64,000 nucleotides of DNA from positions 372,001 through 436,000 of the forward strand of contig CAWIFL010000002.1 of assembly GCA_963835535.1 (NCBI GenBank), given 5' to 3'. A program made the position numbers and the translations under genes. How positions within the stretch are numbered: the first letter of the stretch is position 1; each line of letters opens with the position of its first letter. Shown here one piece after another: positions 53,492-61,775 of the stretch. The notes beneath the pieces are model-generated. The model was given only the letters and a program-made list of their open reading frames with translations. It was not told the DNA's origin and ran no database searches. The DNA is from Fen-1245 sp963835535. Lineage in GTDB: Bacteria > Gemmatimonadota > Gemmatimonadetes > Gemmatimonadales > JACORV01.

Positions 53492-54286
53492 ATGACATCG
53501 TTCGAGCAGATCAGCGTGGCGATGGACGGGCCGGTCGCGACGGTCACGTTGAACCGTCCCGACAAGCTCAACGCGTTCACGGTCGAGATGGTGCGCGAGC
53601 TGTCGGACGCGCTCACGATGCTCGGCCGCGCCGAGGCCGTGCGCGCCATCGTCCTCACCGGCGCCGGGCGCGCCTTCTGCGCCGGGGCCGACGTGGGCCT
53701 GCTCAAGGACCTCATCGAGCGGCAGGACGAGCCGCGGGGCCGGGCGCTGGTGGACGGGATGCGGCAGGTCGCACACGCCATCCGCGAGGCGCCGCAGCCC
53801 GTGCTCTGCTCCGTCAACGGCGTCGCGGCAGGCGGGGGGGCGAACCTGGTCCTGGCCTGCGATCTCAGGATCGCGGCCGACACCGCGCAGATCGGCCAGG
53901 TCTTCATGAAGATCGGCCTGCATCCGGACTGGGGCGGCGCCTACTTCCTGCCCCGCCTCGTCGGGGCGTCCAAGGCGCTCGAGCTGTTCATCGGCGCGGA
54001 GATGGTCGGCGCCGCCGAGGCGCTGCGGCTGGGCCTCGTGAACCGCGTGGCGCCTGCAGCGCAGCTGGCGGAGGCGACGCGGGAGTGGGCGCGGCAGATC
54101 GCGGCCGCGCCCCCGCTCGCCGTGCGGCGCGCCAAGCGCGCCGTCTACCTGAGCGAGCGCGCCACGCTGGAAGAGATGCTGGATTACGAGCTGGACGCGC
54201 AGCTGGCGTGCTTCCGCAGCGCGGACGGCAAGGAAGGCCTGGCGGCGTTCTTCGAGAAGCGTTCCCCCCACTTCACCGGTCGTTGA
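53492..54286 (+). CDS. Enoyl-CoA hydratase/isomerase, PaaG/PaaF-like
   Basis: 264-residue crotonase-fold protein: TLNRPDKLNAFTVEM, oxyanion loop GAGRAFCAGADVGLL, NGVAAGGGANLVLACDLRIA and GLHPDWGGAYFLPRLVG. The pattern, with Asp in place of the second hydratase Glu, is closer to PaaG-type isomerases than hydratases, but this is not certain. 10 bp before the BoxB-like gene. Confidence 0.88.
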   Translation: MTSFEQISVAMDGPVATVTLNRPDKLNAFTVEMVRELSDALTMLGRAEAVRAIVLTGAGRAFCAGADVGLLKDLIERQDEPRGRALVDGMRQVAHAIREAPQPVLCSVNGVAAGGGANLVLACDLRIAADTAQIGQVFMKIGLHPDWGGAYFLPRLVGASKALELFIGAEMVGAAEALRLGLVNRVAPAAQLAEATREWARQIAAAPPLAVRRAKRAVYLSERATLEEMLDYELDAQLACFRSADGKEGLAAFFEKRSPHFTGR

Positions 54287-54296
54287 GGGTATCGCG

Positions 54297-55415
54297 ATGC
54301 TGAAGGTACACACGTTCGACGAGTGGATCGACCTGTTCCGGGCCTGGCAGACCGACATCGGCCTCGAGGCCAAGGAGCTGCGCGAGTTCAAGTTCGAGGC
54401 GAAGTTCGGGGAGCCCGAGGCGGAGCACATCGAGTTCGGGCACTTCAAGGGCCAGCGGAAGTGGCCGACCGTGATGCACATCCCCGACCAGCGCATCCGC
54501 GACGCCCTCCAAAACCTGATCGTCTACCAGGGCGACACCGAGTTCGCCTCGGTCGAGCAGCAGCGCGCCCTCCTGGAGAACGCGCCGTCGAGCTACGACC
54601 TGCTCTCGATCATGCGGGTGATGGCCGAGGAGATGCGCCACGGCTGGCAGATGTCGTACCTCCTGGTCGAGCACTTCGGCGAGGAGGGCAAGCGCGAGGC
54701 GCAGAAGCTGCTCGAGCGGCGCGCCGAGGAGGGGAAGCGGCTGCTGGGCTCCTTCAACGAGCGCGTGGACAACTGGCTCGACTTCTTCACTTACACCCAG
54801 TTCATCGACCGCGACGGCAAGTTCCAGCTGAAGATGCTCTCCACCTCGGCGTTCCATCCGCTGGCGCGCTCGATGGGCCCGATGCTGAAGGAGGAATCCT
54901 ACCACCTCGGCACGGGGAACAACGGGCTGCTCCGGATCATCAAGGCCGGGCGGATCCCTCCGGAGATCGTGCAGCGCTTCTTCAACAAGTGGGTCCCGAC
55001 CGCGTTCGACCTCTTCGGCACCGACAACTCGTCCTCGGCGCACTGGGCGTACGAGTGGGGACTCAAGGGGAGGTTCGACGAGCGGGACAACGGCAACCCG
55101 GCCGACCGCGTGCACCTGAACGAGGCGTCCCGCGGTCTCTACCGCGACGAGATCTGCCGTCTGGTGGACCGGCTGAACCAGCTCATCCCCGACCGGGAGC
55201 GGTGGCTCAAGGTGCCGGAACTGCAGTTCAACCGGCGCATCGGACAGTGGGCCCACCAGTGCTGGTCGGTCGAGGGGCAGCCGGTCCCCCAGGAGCGGTA
55301 CGCGGCGTACCTGGCATCGGTCCTCCCCAGCCTCGAGGACCGCGCGCAGCTGGCCGACATCTTCAAGGAACCCGACTGGATAGCCCCCAAGAAGAGTGAT
55401 ACAATGGACGGGTGA
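54297..55415 (+). CDS. BoxB-like di-iron aryl-CoA oxygenase component
   Basis: 372 residues. The core follows benzoyl-CoA 2,3-epoxidase component B: QGDTEFASVEQQRALLENA, then EEMRHGWQMSYLL and MLKEESYHLGTG as the two ExxH iron-binding segments, with FTYTQFIDRDGKFQLK and FDLFGTDNSSSAHW between and after. It is shorter than typical BoxB (about 470). No BoxA reductase or BoxC is in the window, so the substrate may differ. Confidence 0.8.
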   Translation: MLKVHTFDEWIDLFRAWQTDIGLEAKELREFKFEAKFGEPEAEHIEFGHFKGQRKWPTVMHIPDQRIRDALQNLIVYQGDTEFASVEQQRALLENAPSSYDLLSIMRVMAEEMRHGWQMSYLLVEHFGEEGKREAQKLLERRAEEGKRLLGSFNERVDNWLDFFTYTQFIDRDGKFQLKMLSTSAFHPLARSMGPMLKEESYHLGTGNNGLLRIIKAGRIPPEIVQRFFNKWVPTAFDLFGTDNSSSAHWAYEWGLKGRFDERDNGNPADRVHLNEASRGLYRDEICRLVDRLNQLIPDRERWLKVPELQFNRRIGQWAHQCWSVEGQPVPQERYAAYLASVLPSLEDRAQLADIFKEPDWIAPKKSDTMDG

Positions 55416-56101
55416 GCCGTCCGCTGGTCATCGCGCACCGCGGCGCGTCGGGGTACGAGGTCGAGAATTCCCTCGCTGCCTTCAGCGCCGCGGGTGACCG
55501 GGGCGCCGACGCCGTCGAGCTGGACATCCACGCGACGGCCGACGGCGCCCTGGTGGTCCATCACGGGGACCGCGTCGCCGGCCGGCTGATCCCGCAGTCC
55601 TCGCTGCACGACGTGCAGAGCCATCCCCTGCCGAACGGTGAGGCCATCCCGACGCTCCAGGAGGCCCTCCGCGTCATCGTGCCGCGCATGATCGCCTTCG
55701 TGGAGGTCAAGACGCTCCCGCCGTGGCTCGACGAGAAGCTCTTCGAGTCGATCGAGCACACCGGCGCGCCGGACCGGGTGGCCCTGCACGGGTTCGACCA
55801 CCGGGTGATCCGCCGGCTGGGCGAGCGGCGGCCGCACATCCGCCGCGGGGCGCTCATGGCGTCCTACCCCGTGGACCCGGTGCGCTGCCTTCAGGACGCG
55901 GACGCGACCATCCTGTGGCAGCACACTTCGTACGTGGACGAGGCGCTGGTCGCCGCCGTCCACGGCGCCGGGATGACCATCTACGTCTACACCGTCAACG
56001 ATCCCGATGAGATGCGCCACCTCGCGAAGATCCGCGTGGACGGGATCTGCACGGACTTCCCCGACCGGGCACGCGGCGAGATCGCTTCTCTCCCCGCGTG
56101 A
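55412..56101 (+). CDS. Glycerophosphodiester phosphodiesterase
   Basis: 229 residues, single GDPD domain: AHRGASGYEVENSLAAF with the catalytic His and Arg, VELDIHATADGALVVHHGD with metal-binding Glu/Asp and the second His, and FVEVKT. GTG start overlaps the BoxB-like stop. No signal peptide, so cytoplasmic. Its place in a catabolic operon is unexplained. Confidence 0.9.
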   Translation: MSRPLVIAHRGASGYEVENSLAAFSAAGDRGADAVELDIHATADGALVVHHGDRVAGRLIPQSSLHDVQSHPLPNGEAIPTLQEALRVIVPRMIAFVEVKTLPPWLDEKLFESIEHTGAPDRVALHGFDHRVIRRLGERRPHIRRGALMASYPVDPVRCLQDADATILWQHTSYVDEALVAAVHGAGMTIYVYTVNDPDEMRHLAKIRVDGICTDFPDRARGEIASLPA

Positions 56102-56961
56102 GCGACGTCACGACGGTCGCCGTCATCGGCGCGGGCACGATGGGCCACGGCATCGCGCAGGTCGCCGCGCAGGCGGGCTGCGCCGTCCGCCTGGCCGACG
56201 CCGTTCCCGGGGCGGCGGCGCGTGGCCTGGCGCGGGTGCGCAAGAACCTCGACGGCGCCGTCGAGCGCGGCAAGACGACGCCAGCCGAGCGCGATGCGGC
56301 GCTCGGGCGCCTCGTCGCGTCGGATGCGGTGGAAGGGGCGGCGCGCGGCGCCGACCTGGTCGTGGAAGCCGTTCCCGAGGATCTCGACCTCAAGCGCGCC
56401 CTGTTCGCGCAGCTGGACGCCGTCGCGCCGGAGCGGGCCCTGCTCGCCACGAACACTTCGTCCCTCTCGGTGGCGGCGATCGCCGCAGCGACCGCGCGGC
56501 CCGGCCGCGTCCTGGGAATGCACTTCTTCAACCCCGTGCACCTGATGAAGCTGGTCGAGGTGGTCACGCACGCGGGCACCGCCCCCGCCTCCACGGAGTT
56601 GGCGGTGGCGCTCGCCCGCCGCTTCGGGAAGGAGCCCATCGTCGTCAGGGACTCGCCCGGCTTCGCGTCGAGCCGCCTGGGCGTGGCGCTGGGACTGGAG
56701 GCGATGCGGATGCTCGAGGAGAGCGTGGCGAGCGCGGAGGACATCGACCGCGCGATGACGCTGGGCTACAACCATCCGGTCGGTCCCCTGCGCCTCACCG
56801 ACCTGGTCGGACTGGACGTGCGGCTCGCCATCGCCCGCTACCTGCACCGCACCCTCGGCGACGCGCGGTTCGCGCCGCCCGCGATCCTCGAGCGCCTGGT
56901 CGCGGAGGGGAAGCTGGGGCGGAAGACCGGCCAGGGCTTCTTCATCTGGCCCGTCGCATGA
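56098..56961 (+). CDS. 3-hydroxyacyl-CoA dehydrogenase
   Basis: 287 residues. NAD-binding AVIGAGTMGHGIAQVAAQAG at the N-terminus, TNTSSLSVAAIA, the catalytic His in MHFFNPVHLMKLVEVV, and RDSPGFASSRLGV. Matches short-form PaaH/Hbd enzymes. GTG start overlaps the phosphodiesterase stop. Oxidises the 3-hydroxyacyl-CoA made by the hydratases in this cluster (inference). Confidence 0.94.
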   Translation: MSDVTTVAVIGAGTMGHGIAQVAAQAGCAVRLADAVPGAAARGLARVRKNLDGAVERGKTTPAERDAALGRLVASDAVEGAARGADLVVEAVPEDLDLKRALFAQLDAVAPERALLATNTSSLSVAAIAAATARPGRVLGMHFFNPVHLMKLVEVVTHAGTAPASTELAVALARRFGKEPIVVRDSPGFASSRLGVALGLEAMRMLEESVASAEDIDRAMTLGYNHPVGPLRLTDLVGLDVRLAIARYLHRTLGDARFAPPAILERLVAEGKLGRKTGQGFFIWPVA

Positions 56962-57004
56962 GCGACGGCACTTAGCCTCTCACTGAATCTGGGGACTCGC
57001 ACTC

Positions 57005-57037
57005 TGGGAACCACTGGCAACTTGCCGTCTGGCAACT
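57005..57037. repeat. Copy of dispersed repeat family 1
   Basis: TGGGAACCACTGGCAACTTG continuing CCGTCTGGCAACT is the best-preserved copy. It lies between the dehydrogenase and the amidohydrolase and supplies the amidohydrolase TTG start and first codons. Confidence 0.85.
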
Positions 57038-57894
57038 CGCCTCCGGGCATTACGGACGTCCACGTCCACATCCAGCCGTGGCGGCAGCTCAAGCCCGAAG
57101 TCATGGCGGCGATGCGGCGCGGGAAGGAAGACCATTGGGATTTCCTGCTCGCGCTGATGGACGATCCGAAGGCGCTGCTCGAGGTGATGGACCGCTCCGG
57201 CGTGTGGCGCGTCGGCCTGGTCAACTATCCGAGCCCGGACCTGATGGGGTTCACCGACGAAACGAACAGCTTCGCGGCGCGCTATGCCGAAGCGGCGCCC
57301 GAGCGGCTGCTGCCCTATGGGGGCGTGCACCCGCGGTTCGCCGGCGACATCAAGGGGCACGTGGACGAGCTGCTCGAGCTCGGCATCCGCTGCCTCAAGA
57401 TCCACCCGCCGCACCAGCTCTTCCCCGCCAACGCGCACACCCAGGGGATGCAGACGCTCGGCGTCCTGTACCGGCGCTGCGAAGACCGCGGCCTGCCGGT
57501 CATGATCCACACGGGAACGAGCATCTTCCCGGGCGCCCGCTGCAAGTACGGCCACCCGATGGAGCTGGACGACGTCGCGATCGACTTCCCCGACCTCACC
57601 ATCATCATGGCCCACGGCGGCCGCCCCCTCTGGATGGACGAGGCGTTCTTCATCCTGCGGCGGCACGCCAACGTGCATCTGGACGTGAGCGGCATCCCGC
57701 CGCTCAAGCTGCTGGAGTACTTCCCCCGGCTTGCGGACATCGCGGACCGGGTGCTATGGGGAACGGACTGGCCCAGCCCCGGGGTCCACGACCTCAGGCG
57801 CAACCTGGATCAGTTCCTGACGCTGGATCTGCCGAAGCAGGTGCAGACCAGGATCACGTCGGAGAATGCGCTCAAGGTGTTTCCTGCTCAGTAG
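57022..57894 (+). CDS. Amidohydrolase-2 family protein
   Basis: 290 residues with a metal-dependent TIM-barrel: DVHVHIQP at the start of the barrel, KIHPPHQLFPAN, MIHTGTSIFPGARCKYGHP, MAHGGRPLW and WGTDWPSPG with the catalytic Asp. Similar to ACMSD-like decarboxylases/hydrolases. The only upstream start, TTG 57022, lies inside repeat family 1, which supplies the first residues (MPSGNSPPG). Confidence 0.87.
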   Translation: MPSGNSPPGITDVHVHIQPWRQLKPEVMAAMRRGKEDHWDFLLALMDDPKALLEVMDRSGVWRVGLVNYPSPDLMGFTDETNSFAARYAEAAPERLLPYGGVHPRFAGDIKGHVDELLELGIRCLKIHPPHQLFPANAHTQGMQTLGVLYRRCEDRGLPVMIHTGTSIFPGARCKYGHPMELDDVAIDFPDLTIIMAHGGRPLWMDEAFFILRRHANVHLDVSGIPPLKLLEYFPRLADIADRVLWGTDWPSPGVHDLRRNLDQFLTLDLPKQVQTRITSENALKVFPAQ

Positions 57895-57907
57895 AGAGGA
57901 GTGGCGA

Positions 57908-59329
57908 GTGAACAGACGTCGGAAGAGTTGCCAGACGGCAAGTTGGGCAGCGGTTGCCAGACGCAAGGTGCCTGGAGCGGTCGTGGCGGGAGCGTCCGCC
58001 ATCGCCGCGCTCCTTTCCTTGGCGGCCTCCCCCCTGGCAGCCCAGCAGGTGGGACAGATCACGTACGACACGTACACGCTGACGAACGGGCTGACGGTGG
58101 TGCTGTCGGAGGACCACACGACGCCGGTCGTGACCGTGAACGTATGGTATCACGTAGGCAGCGCCAACGAGACGCCGCACCACTCCGGTTTCGCCCATCT
58201 CTTCGAGCACATGATGTTCCAGGGCTCGGCCCACGTGAAGAAGTCCGAGCACATGCAGCTGGTGGAGCGGGCCGGCGGCTCGATGAACGGATCGACGGTG
58301 GACGACCGGACCAACTACTTCGAGAGCCTCCCATCGAACCGCATGAACCTCGGCCTGTGGCTCGAGGCCGATCGCATGCGCTCGCTCGCCGTCAACCAGA
58401 CCAACTTCGAGAACCAGCGGCAGACGGTGGAGGAGGAGCGCCGGCTCGGCGTGGACAACCAGCCGTACGCCAAGGCGTTCCTTGGCGCGCTGACCGCGCC
58501 GTTCGACTCCTCGGGCTGCTTTGCCTACGCGCACTCCACGATCGGGGAGTATGCCGATCTCAACGCCGCCACCGTAGACGAGGTCCGGAGCTTTCACAGC
58601 GAGTACTACGCGCCGAACAACGCGGTGCTGACGCTCGTCGGGGACTTCGATCCGGCGGAAGCGCGCCGCCTGATCCGGCAGTACTTCGGCGACATCCCGC
58701 AGGTTCCGGCCCCGCCGGCCGTCTCGTGCACCTATCAGTACGCCACGGGCGCCAAGCAGCTCACGGTGACGGACAGCAACGCCACACTGCCGGCGGTGGT
58801 GCTGATCTACAAGGCGCCTTCCGAGCGCGACGCCGACACGCCGGCACTCGACCTGCTCGCGAGTGTGCTCAGCACGGGCGAGTCCTCGCGGCTCAACCGC
58901 TCGCTCGTGCGTGAGTCGCGGGCCGCGGTGACCGCCAGCGGCGGCAGCAATTCGTACCGGGAGGCGGGGGTGGCGATCTTCTTCGCCATCGACAACCAGG
59001 GCGTTCCGGCGCAGCGCGTGGACTCGCTGCTCAATGCCGTGATCGACCAGGTGCGGAACGACACCGTCTCGACCGCGGAGCTGGTCAAGGCGAAGAACCA
59101 GTACCGCTCCGACGCCATCCGCAGCCGGCAGACCACGATGGGCGTGGCGGAGGCGCTCCAGAGCGCACTCTGGTTCGACGGCTCGCTGGGCGCGGCGAAC
59201 GAGGACGTGGCCAGGCACCTCGCGGTGACGGCGGCAGATCTCCAGCGGGTGGCCCGCAAGTACCTGGATCCCGCCAATCAGCTCGTCCTGATCGTCAACC
59301 CGCCCGCCAAGAGCGGAGGGTCCAACTGA
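57908..59329 (+). CDS. M16 zinc peptidase, catalytic subunit
   Basis: 473 residues. The signal region ends in SAIAALLSLAASPLAA before QQ. The inverted zinc motif HLFEH (in GFAHLFEHMMFQG) with the downstream acidic segment QTVEEERRLG shows an active peptidase. GTG 57908 has GAGAGGAG upstream; a GTG at 57968 would also give a signal peptide. The residues between them are encoded by repeat family 1. Pairs with the next gene as in two-subunit bacterial M16 peptidases. Confidence 0.9.
   Translation: MNRRRKSCQTASWAAVARRKVPGAVVAGASAIAALLSLAASPLAAQQVGQITYDTYTLTNGLTVVLSEDHTTPVVTVNVWYHVGSANETPHHSGFAHLFEHMMFQGSAHVKKSEHMQLVERAGGSMNGSTVDDRTNYFESLPSNRMNLGLWLEADRMRSLAVNQTNFENQRQTVEEERRLGVDNQPYAKAFLGALTAPFDSSGCFAYAHSTIGEYADLNAATVDEVRSFHSEYYAPNNAVLTLVGDFDPAEARRLIRQYFGDIPQVPAPPAVSCTYQYATGAKQLTVTDSNATLPAVVLIYKAPSERDADTPALDLLASVLSTGESSRLNRSLVRESRAAVTASGGSNSYREAGVAIFFAIDNQGVPAQRVDSLLNAVIDQVRNDTVSTAELVKAKNQYRSDAIRSRQTTMGVAEALQSALWFDGSLGAANEDVARHLAVTAADLQRVARKYLDPANQLVLIVNPPAKSGGSN
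57926..57960. repeat. Copy of dispersed repeat family 1 in a signal-peptide n-region
   Basis: The complement of AACTTGCCGTCTGGCAACT is perfect here, with a degenerate second half. It is translated in frame as part of the M16 leader (CQTASWAAVARR). Confidence 0.8.
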
Positions 59330-61419
59330 TGAAAGCCCTCATACTCGGATTGAGCGCCTTGCTCGCAGCCGCGCCGGCTCACGCCCAATACCCGACGCAA
59401 CCGCCGGCGCCGGCGCCGCTCAGGCCGGTCCACTTCCCGTCGTTCTCCAAGGGCAAGCTCCCCGACGGCGTGAACATGATCCTCGTGGAGCACCACAAGC
59501 AGCCGGTCGTGACGATCACACTCGCGCTGCCGGCGGGCGCGAGCTACGTGGCTCCCGACCGGACGGGGCTGGACGGCATCGTGGCCGAGGTCCTGACCAA
59601 GGGGACGGTGAGCCGGACGGCGGAGCAGATCGCGGCCGAGATCGAGGGCGCCGGCGGCTCCATCGAGGCCTCCTCGGACCAGGACTTCCTCCGCATCACG
59701 GTCTCGTCGCTGGCGGAGAACCTCCCGCTGGCGATGAACGTGCTGGCCGACGTGGTCATGCACTCGACCTTCCCGGCCAGCGAGGTCGAGCTGGCGCGAA
59801 CCCGCGCCCTGTCGGCGCTGCAGCTCGAGCTTTCGGAACCCGGTGCGATCGCGCAGCGCATCTTCTCGCACGAGGTGTACGGCGACAATCCGTACGGGAG
59901 CAGCCCCACCGGGACCACCCTCCACGCCATCACCCGCGACGACGTGGTGTCGTTCTACAACGCGCGGGTGAAGCCGCAGGGTGCGCTGCTGGTCGTCGCG
60001 GGCGACGTGCGTGCAGCGGAGGTGCGCAGCCTGGCCGCGAAGGCGTTCGCCGACTGGAAGGGCGCCCCGGCGCCCGCCCCCGCGCTCGCGACGATCCCCG
60101 CGCGTACCTCGACGGAGATCGTCCTCGTCCACAAGACGGGCGCGGTGCAATCCAACATCCTGGCGGGGTTCACGATGATCACCCCGCGGGATCCGGCGGT
60201 CTATCCGTTGACGATCGCGAACAAGATCCTGGGCGGCGGGACCGACGCCCGGCTGTTCCTGATCCTGCGCGAGCAGAAGAGCTGGACGTACGGGGCGTAC
60301 TCGCAGTTCACGCGGCCCTATGGCATGGGGATGTTCATGGCCAACGCCGAGGTGCGCACGCCGGTCACGGACAGCGCCCTGGCGGAGATGATGCACCAGC
60401 TCGACCGGCTTCGGAACCAGGTGCCGGCCGACAGCGAGATCGCGGCGGCGAAAGACTACCTCGTGGGCAATTTCCCGCTGACGATCCAGACGCCTGAGCA
60501 GATCGCCAACGCCGTCGCCTCGGCCCGCTTGCGCGGCCTGCCCGACGACTACGTGCCGCGCTTCCGCGACCGGCTCGCGGCGGTGACGCGGGCCCAGCTG
60601 GGCGCGGCCGACAAGCGCTTCTTCACGACCGACAAGATGGTGATCGTGGTCGTGGGCGACGGCACGAAGATCCTCGGCGGCCTCAAGCGCCTCGGCACCG
60701 TCCGCGTCGTGGACGTCGAGGGCAAGCCTCTGGCCGAGTCCGAGCTCACCGCCGCGCCGACGGCCGTCGCCTGGGCGCCGGATCGCCTGACACCCTCGTC
60801 GTTCACGTACCGGGTGATGGTCCAGGGCAACGCGATGGGCCAGGCGACGTCCGCGATGGAGCGGGCCTCGGAGGGCGACCGGCAGGTGCTGCGCCTGACC
60901 TCGAGCCTGAACCTCGGCGGCATGGTGTCCCAGCTGGACACCGTGACCGTGGATGCGGCGACGCTGGCCCCGCTGCACCTGCGCGAAGGCGGAAGCCAAG
61001 GCGGCCAGGCGATGTCCATGTTGCTGGATTACCAGGGGACGCACGTCACCGGTCACGTGCACGTGCCGAGCCGGGAGGGCGTGCGCGACGCCGCGGTGGA
61101 CACCACGCTGGCGGAGGGCACACTCGACCAGAACGTCTTCTCGGCCCTGCTCACCGCTCTGCCGCTCGCGAGCGGGGCGCACTGGATGGTGAGCGCGTAC
61201 GACGGCACGGAAGGCGTCGTGCGGCCGCTGACGGCGACCGTGGTCGGCGAGGACTCCGTGACGGTGCCCGCCGGCGCGTTTGCCTGCTGGAAGATGGCGC
61301 TGACGGGAGGGCAGTTCCCCATCAACTTCTACATCACGAAGACGGCCCCGTACCTGATCGCGAAATACGAGCTGGTGGGGCCGCCGGTCGTGTTCGAGCT
61401 GACGACGAAGACGCCCTAG
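59329..61419 (+). CDS. M16 non-catalytic subunit fused to a DUF3108-like domain
   Basis: 696 residues. Signal peptide (ALILGLSALLAAAPAHA before QY), then two M16 half-domains (about residues 40-460) without HxxEH, as in non-catalytic partners, with LGGGTDARLFLILREQKSWTY-type substrate segment. The C-terminal ~220 residues repeat the domain found twice in the lipoprotein at 39108-40928 (TYRVMVQG; LLDYQGTHVTGHVHV; DSVTVPAGAFACWKM). The ATG overlaps the preceding stop. Confidence 0.88.
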   Translation: MKALILGLSALLAAAPAHAQYPTQPPAPAPLRPVHFPSFSKGKLPDGVNMILVEHHKQPVVTITLALPAGASYVAPDRTGLDGIVAEVLTKGTVSRTAEQIAAEIEGAGGSIEASSDQDFLRITVSSLAENLPLAMNVLADVVMHSTFPASEVELARTRALSALQLELSEPGAIAQRIFSHEVYGDNPYGSSPTGTTLHAITRDDVVSFYNARVKPQGALLVVAGDVRAAEVRSLAAKAFADWKGAPAPAPALATIPARTSTEIVLVHKTGAVQSNILAGFTMITPRDPAVYPLTIANKILGGGTDARLFLILREQKSWTYGAYSQFTRPYGMGMFMANAEVRTPVTDSALAEMMHQLDRLRNQVPADSEIAAAKDYLVGNFPLTIQTPEQIANAVASARLRGLPDDYVPRFRDRLAAVTRAQLGAADKRFFTTDKMVIVVVGDGTKILGGLKRLGTVRVVDVEGKPLAESELTAAPTAVAWAPDRLTPSSFTYRVMVQGNAMGQATSAMERASEGDRQVLRLTSSLNLGGMVSQLDTVTVDAATLAPLHLREGGSQGGQAMSMLLDYQGTHVTGHVHVPSREGVRDAAVDTTLAEGTLDQNVFSALLTALPLASGAHWMVSAYDGTEGVVRPLTATVVGEDSVTVPAGAFACWKMALTGGQFPINFYITKTAPYLIAKYELVGPPVVFELTTKTP

Positions 61420-61775
61420 CTCTTCGGCGGCTCCGCCGTGTCTGCGGGCGGGCTCGCGGCGTCGGTGGCCGCGGGCCCGTCGTGCGTGGGGCCGGTCGAG
61501 TGGTGCTCGGCGCGGATCCTGTCGATGGCGGCCTGGACGCGCGCCACCTCCGCCTCCGCGTCAGCGATGCGCCGCGTGAGGGACGCGATCTCCCCTTCCG
61601 GCGCGCCCTGCCCCTTCGCCTGGCGGTAGGTGACGTAGCCGAGGTCCCGAGCCGCGGCGTCCATCCGGCGGCGCGCGCGCAACAGGTCCACCCGGAGCTT
61701 GCCCTCGTCCAGCGCCTGGTTGGCTTTCTTCCCCAGCGTTTCCAGTCCGCCCGCGATCCGATCCATCAGGCTCAT
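61416..61775 (-). CDS. Small coiled-coil protein
   Basis: 119 residues: helical (ETLGKKANQALDEGKLRVDL; IADAEAEVARVQAAIDRIRA) with a Pro/Ala-rich acidic tail. No signal peptide. The ATG overlaps the stop of the large gene upstream (ATGA). Its stop overlaps the convergent M16 gene by 4 bp. Function unknown. Confidence 0.65.
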   Translation of the reverse strand: MSLMDRIAGGLETLGKKANQALDEGKLRVDLLRARRRMDAAARDLGYVTYRQAKGQGAPEGEIASLTRRIADAEAEVARVQAAIDRIRAEHHSTGPTHDGPAATDAASPPADTAEPPKS

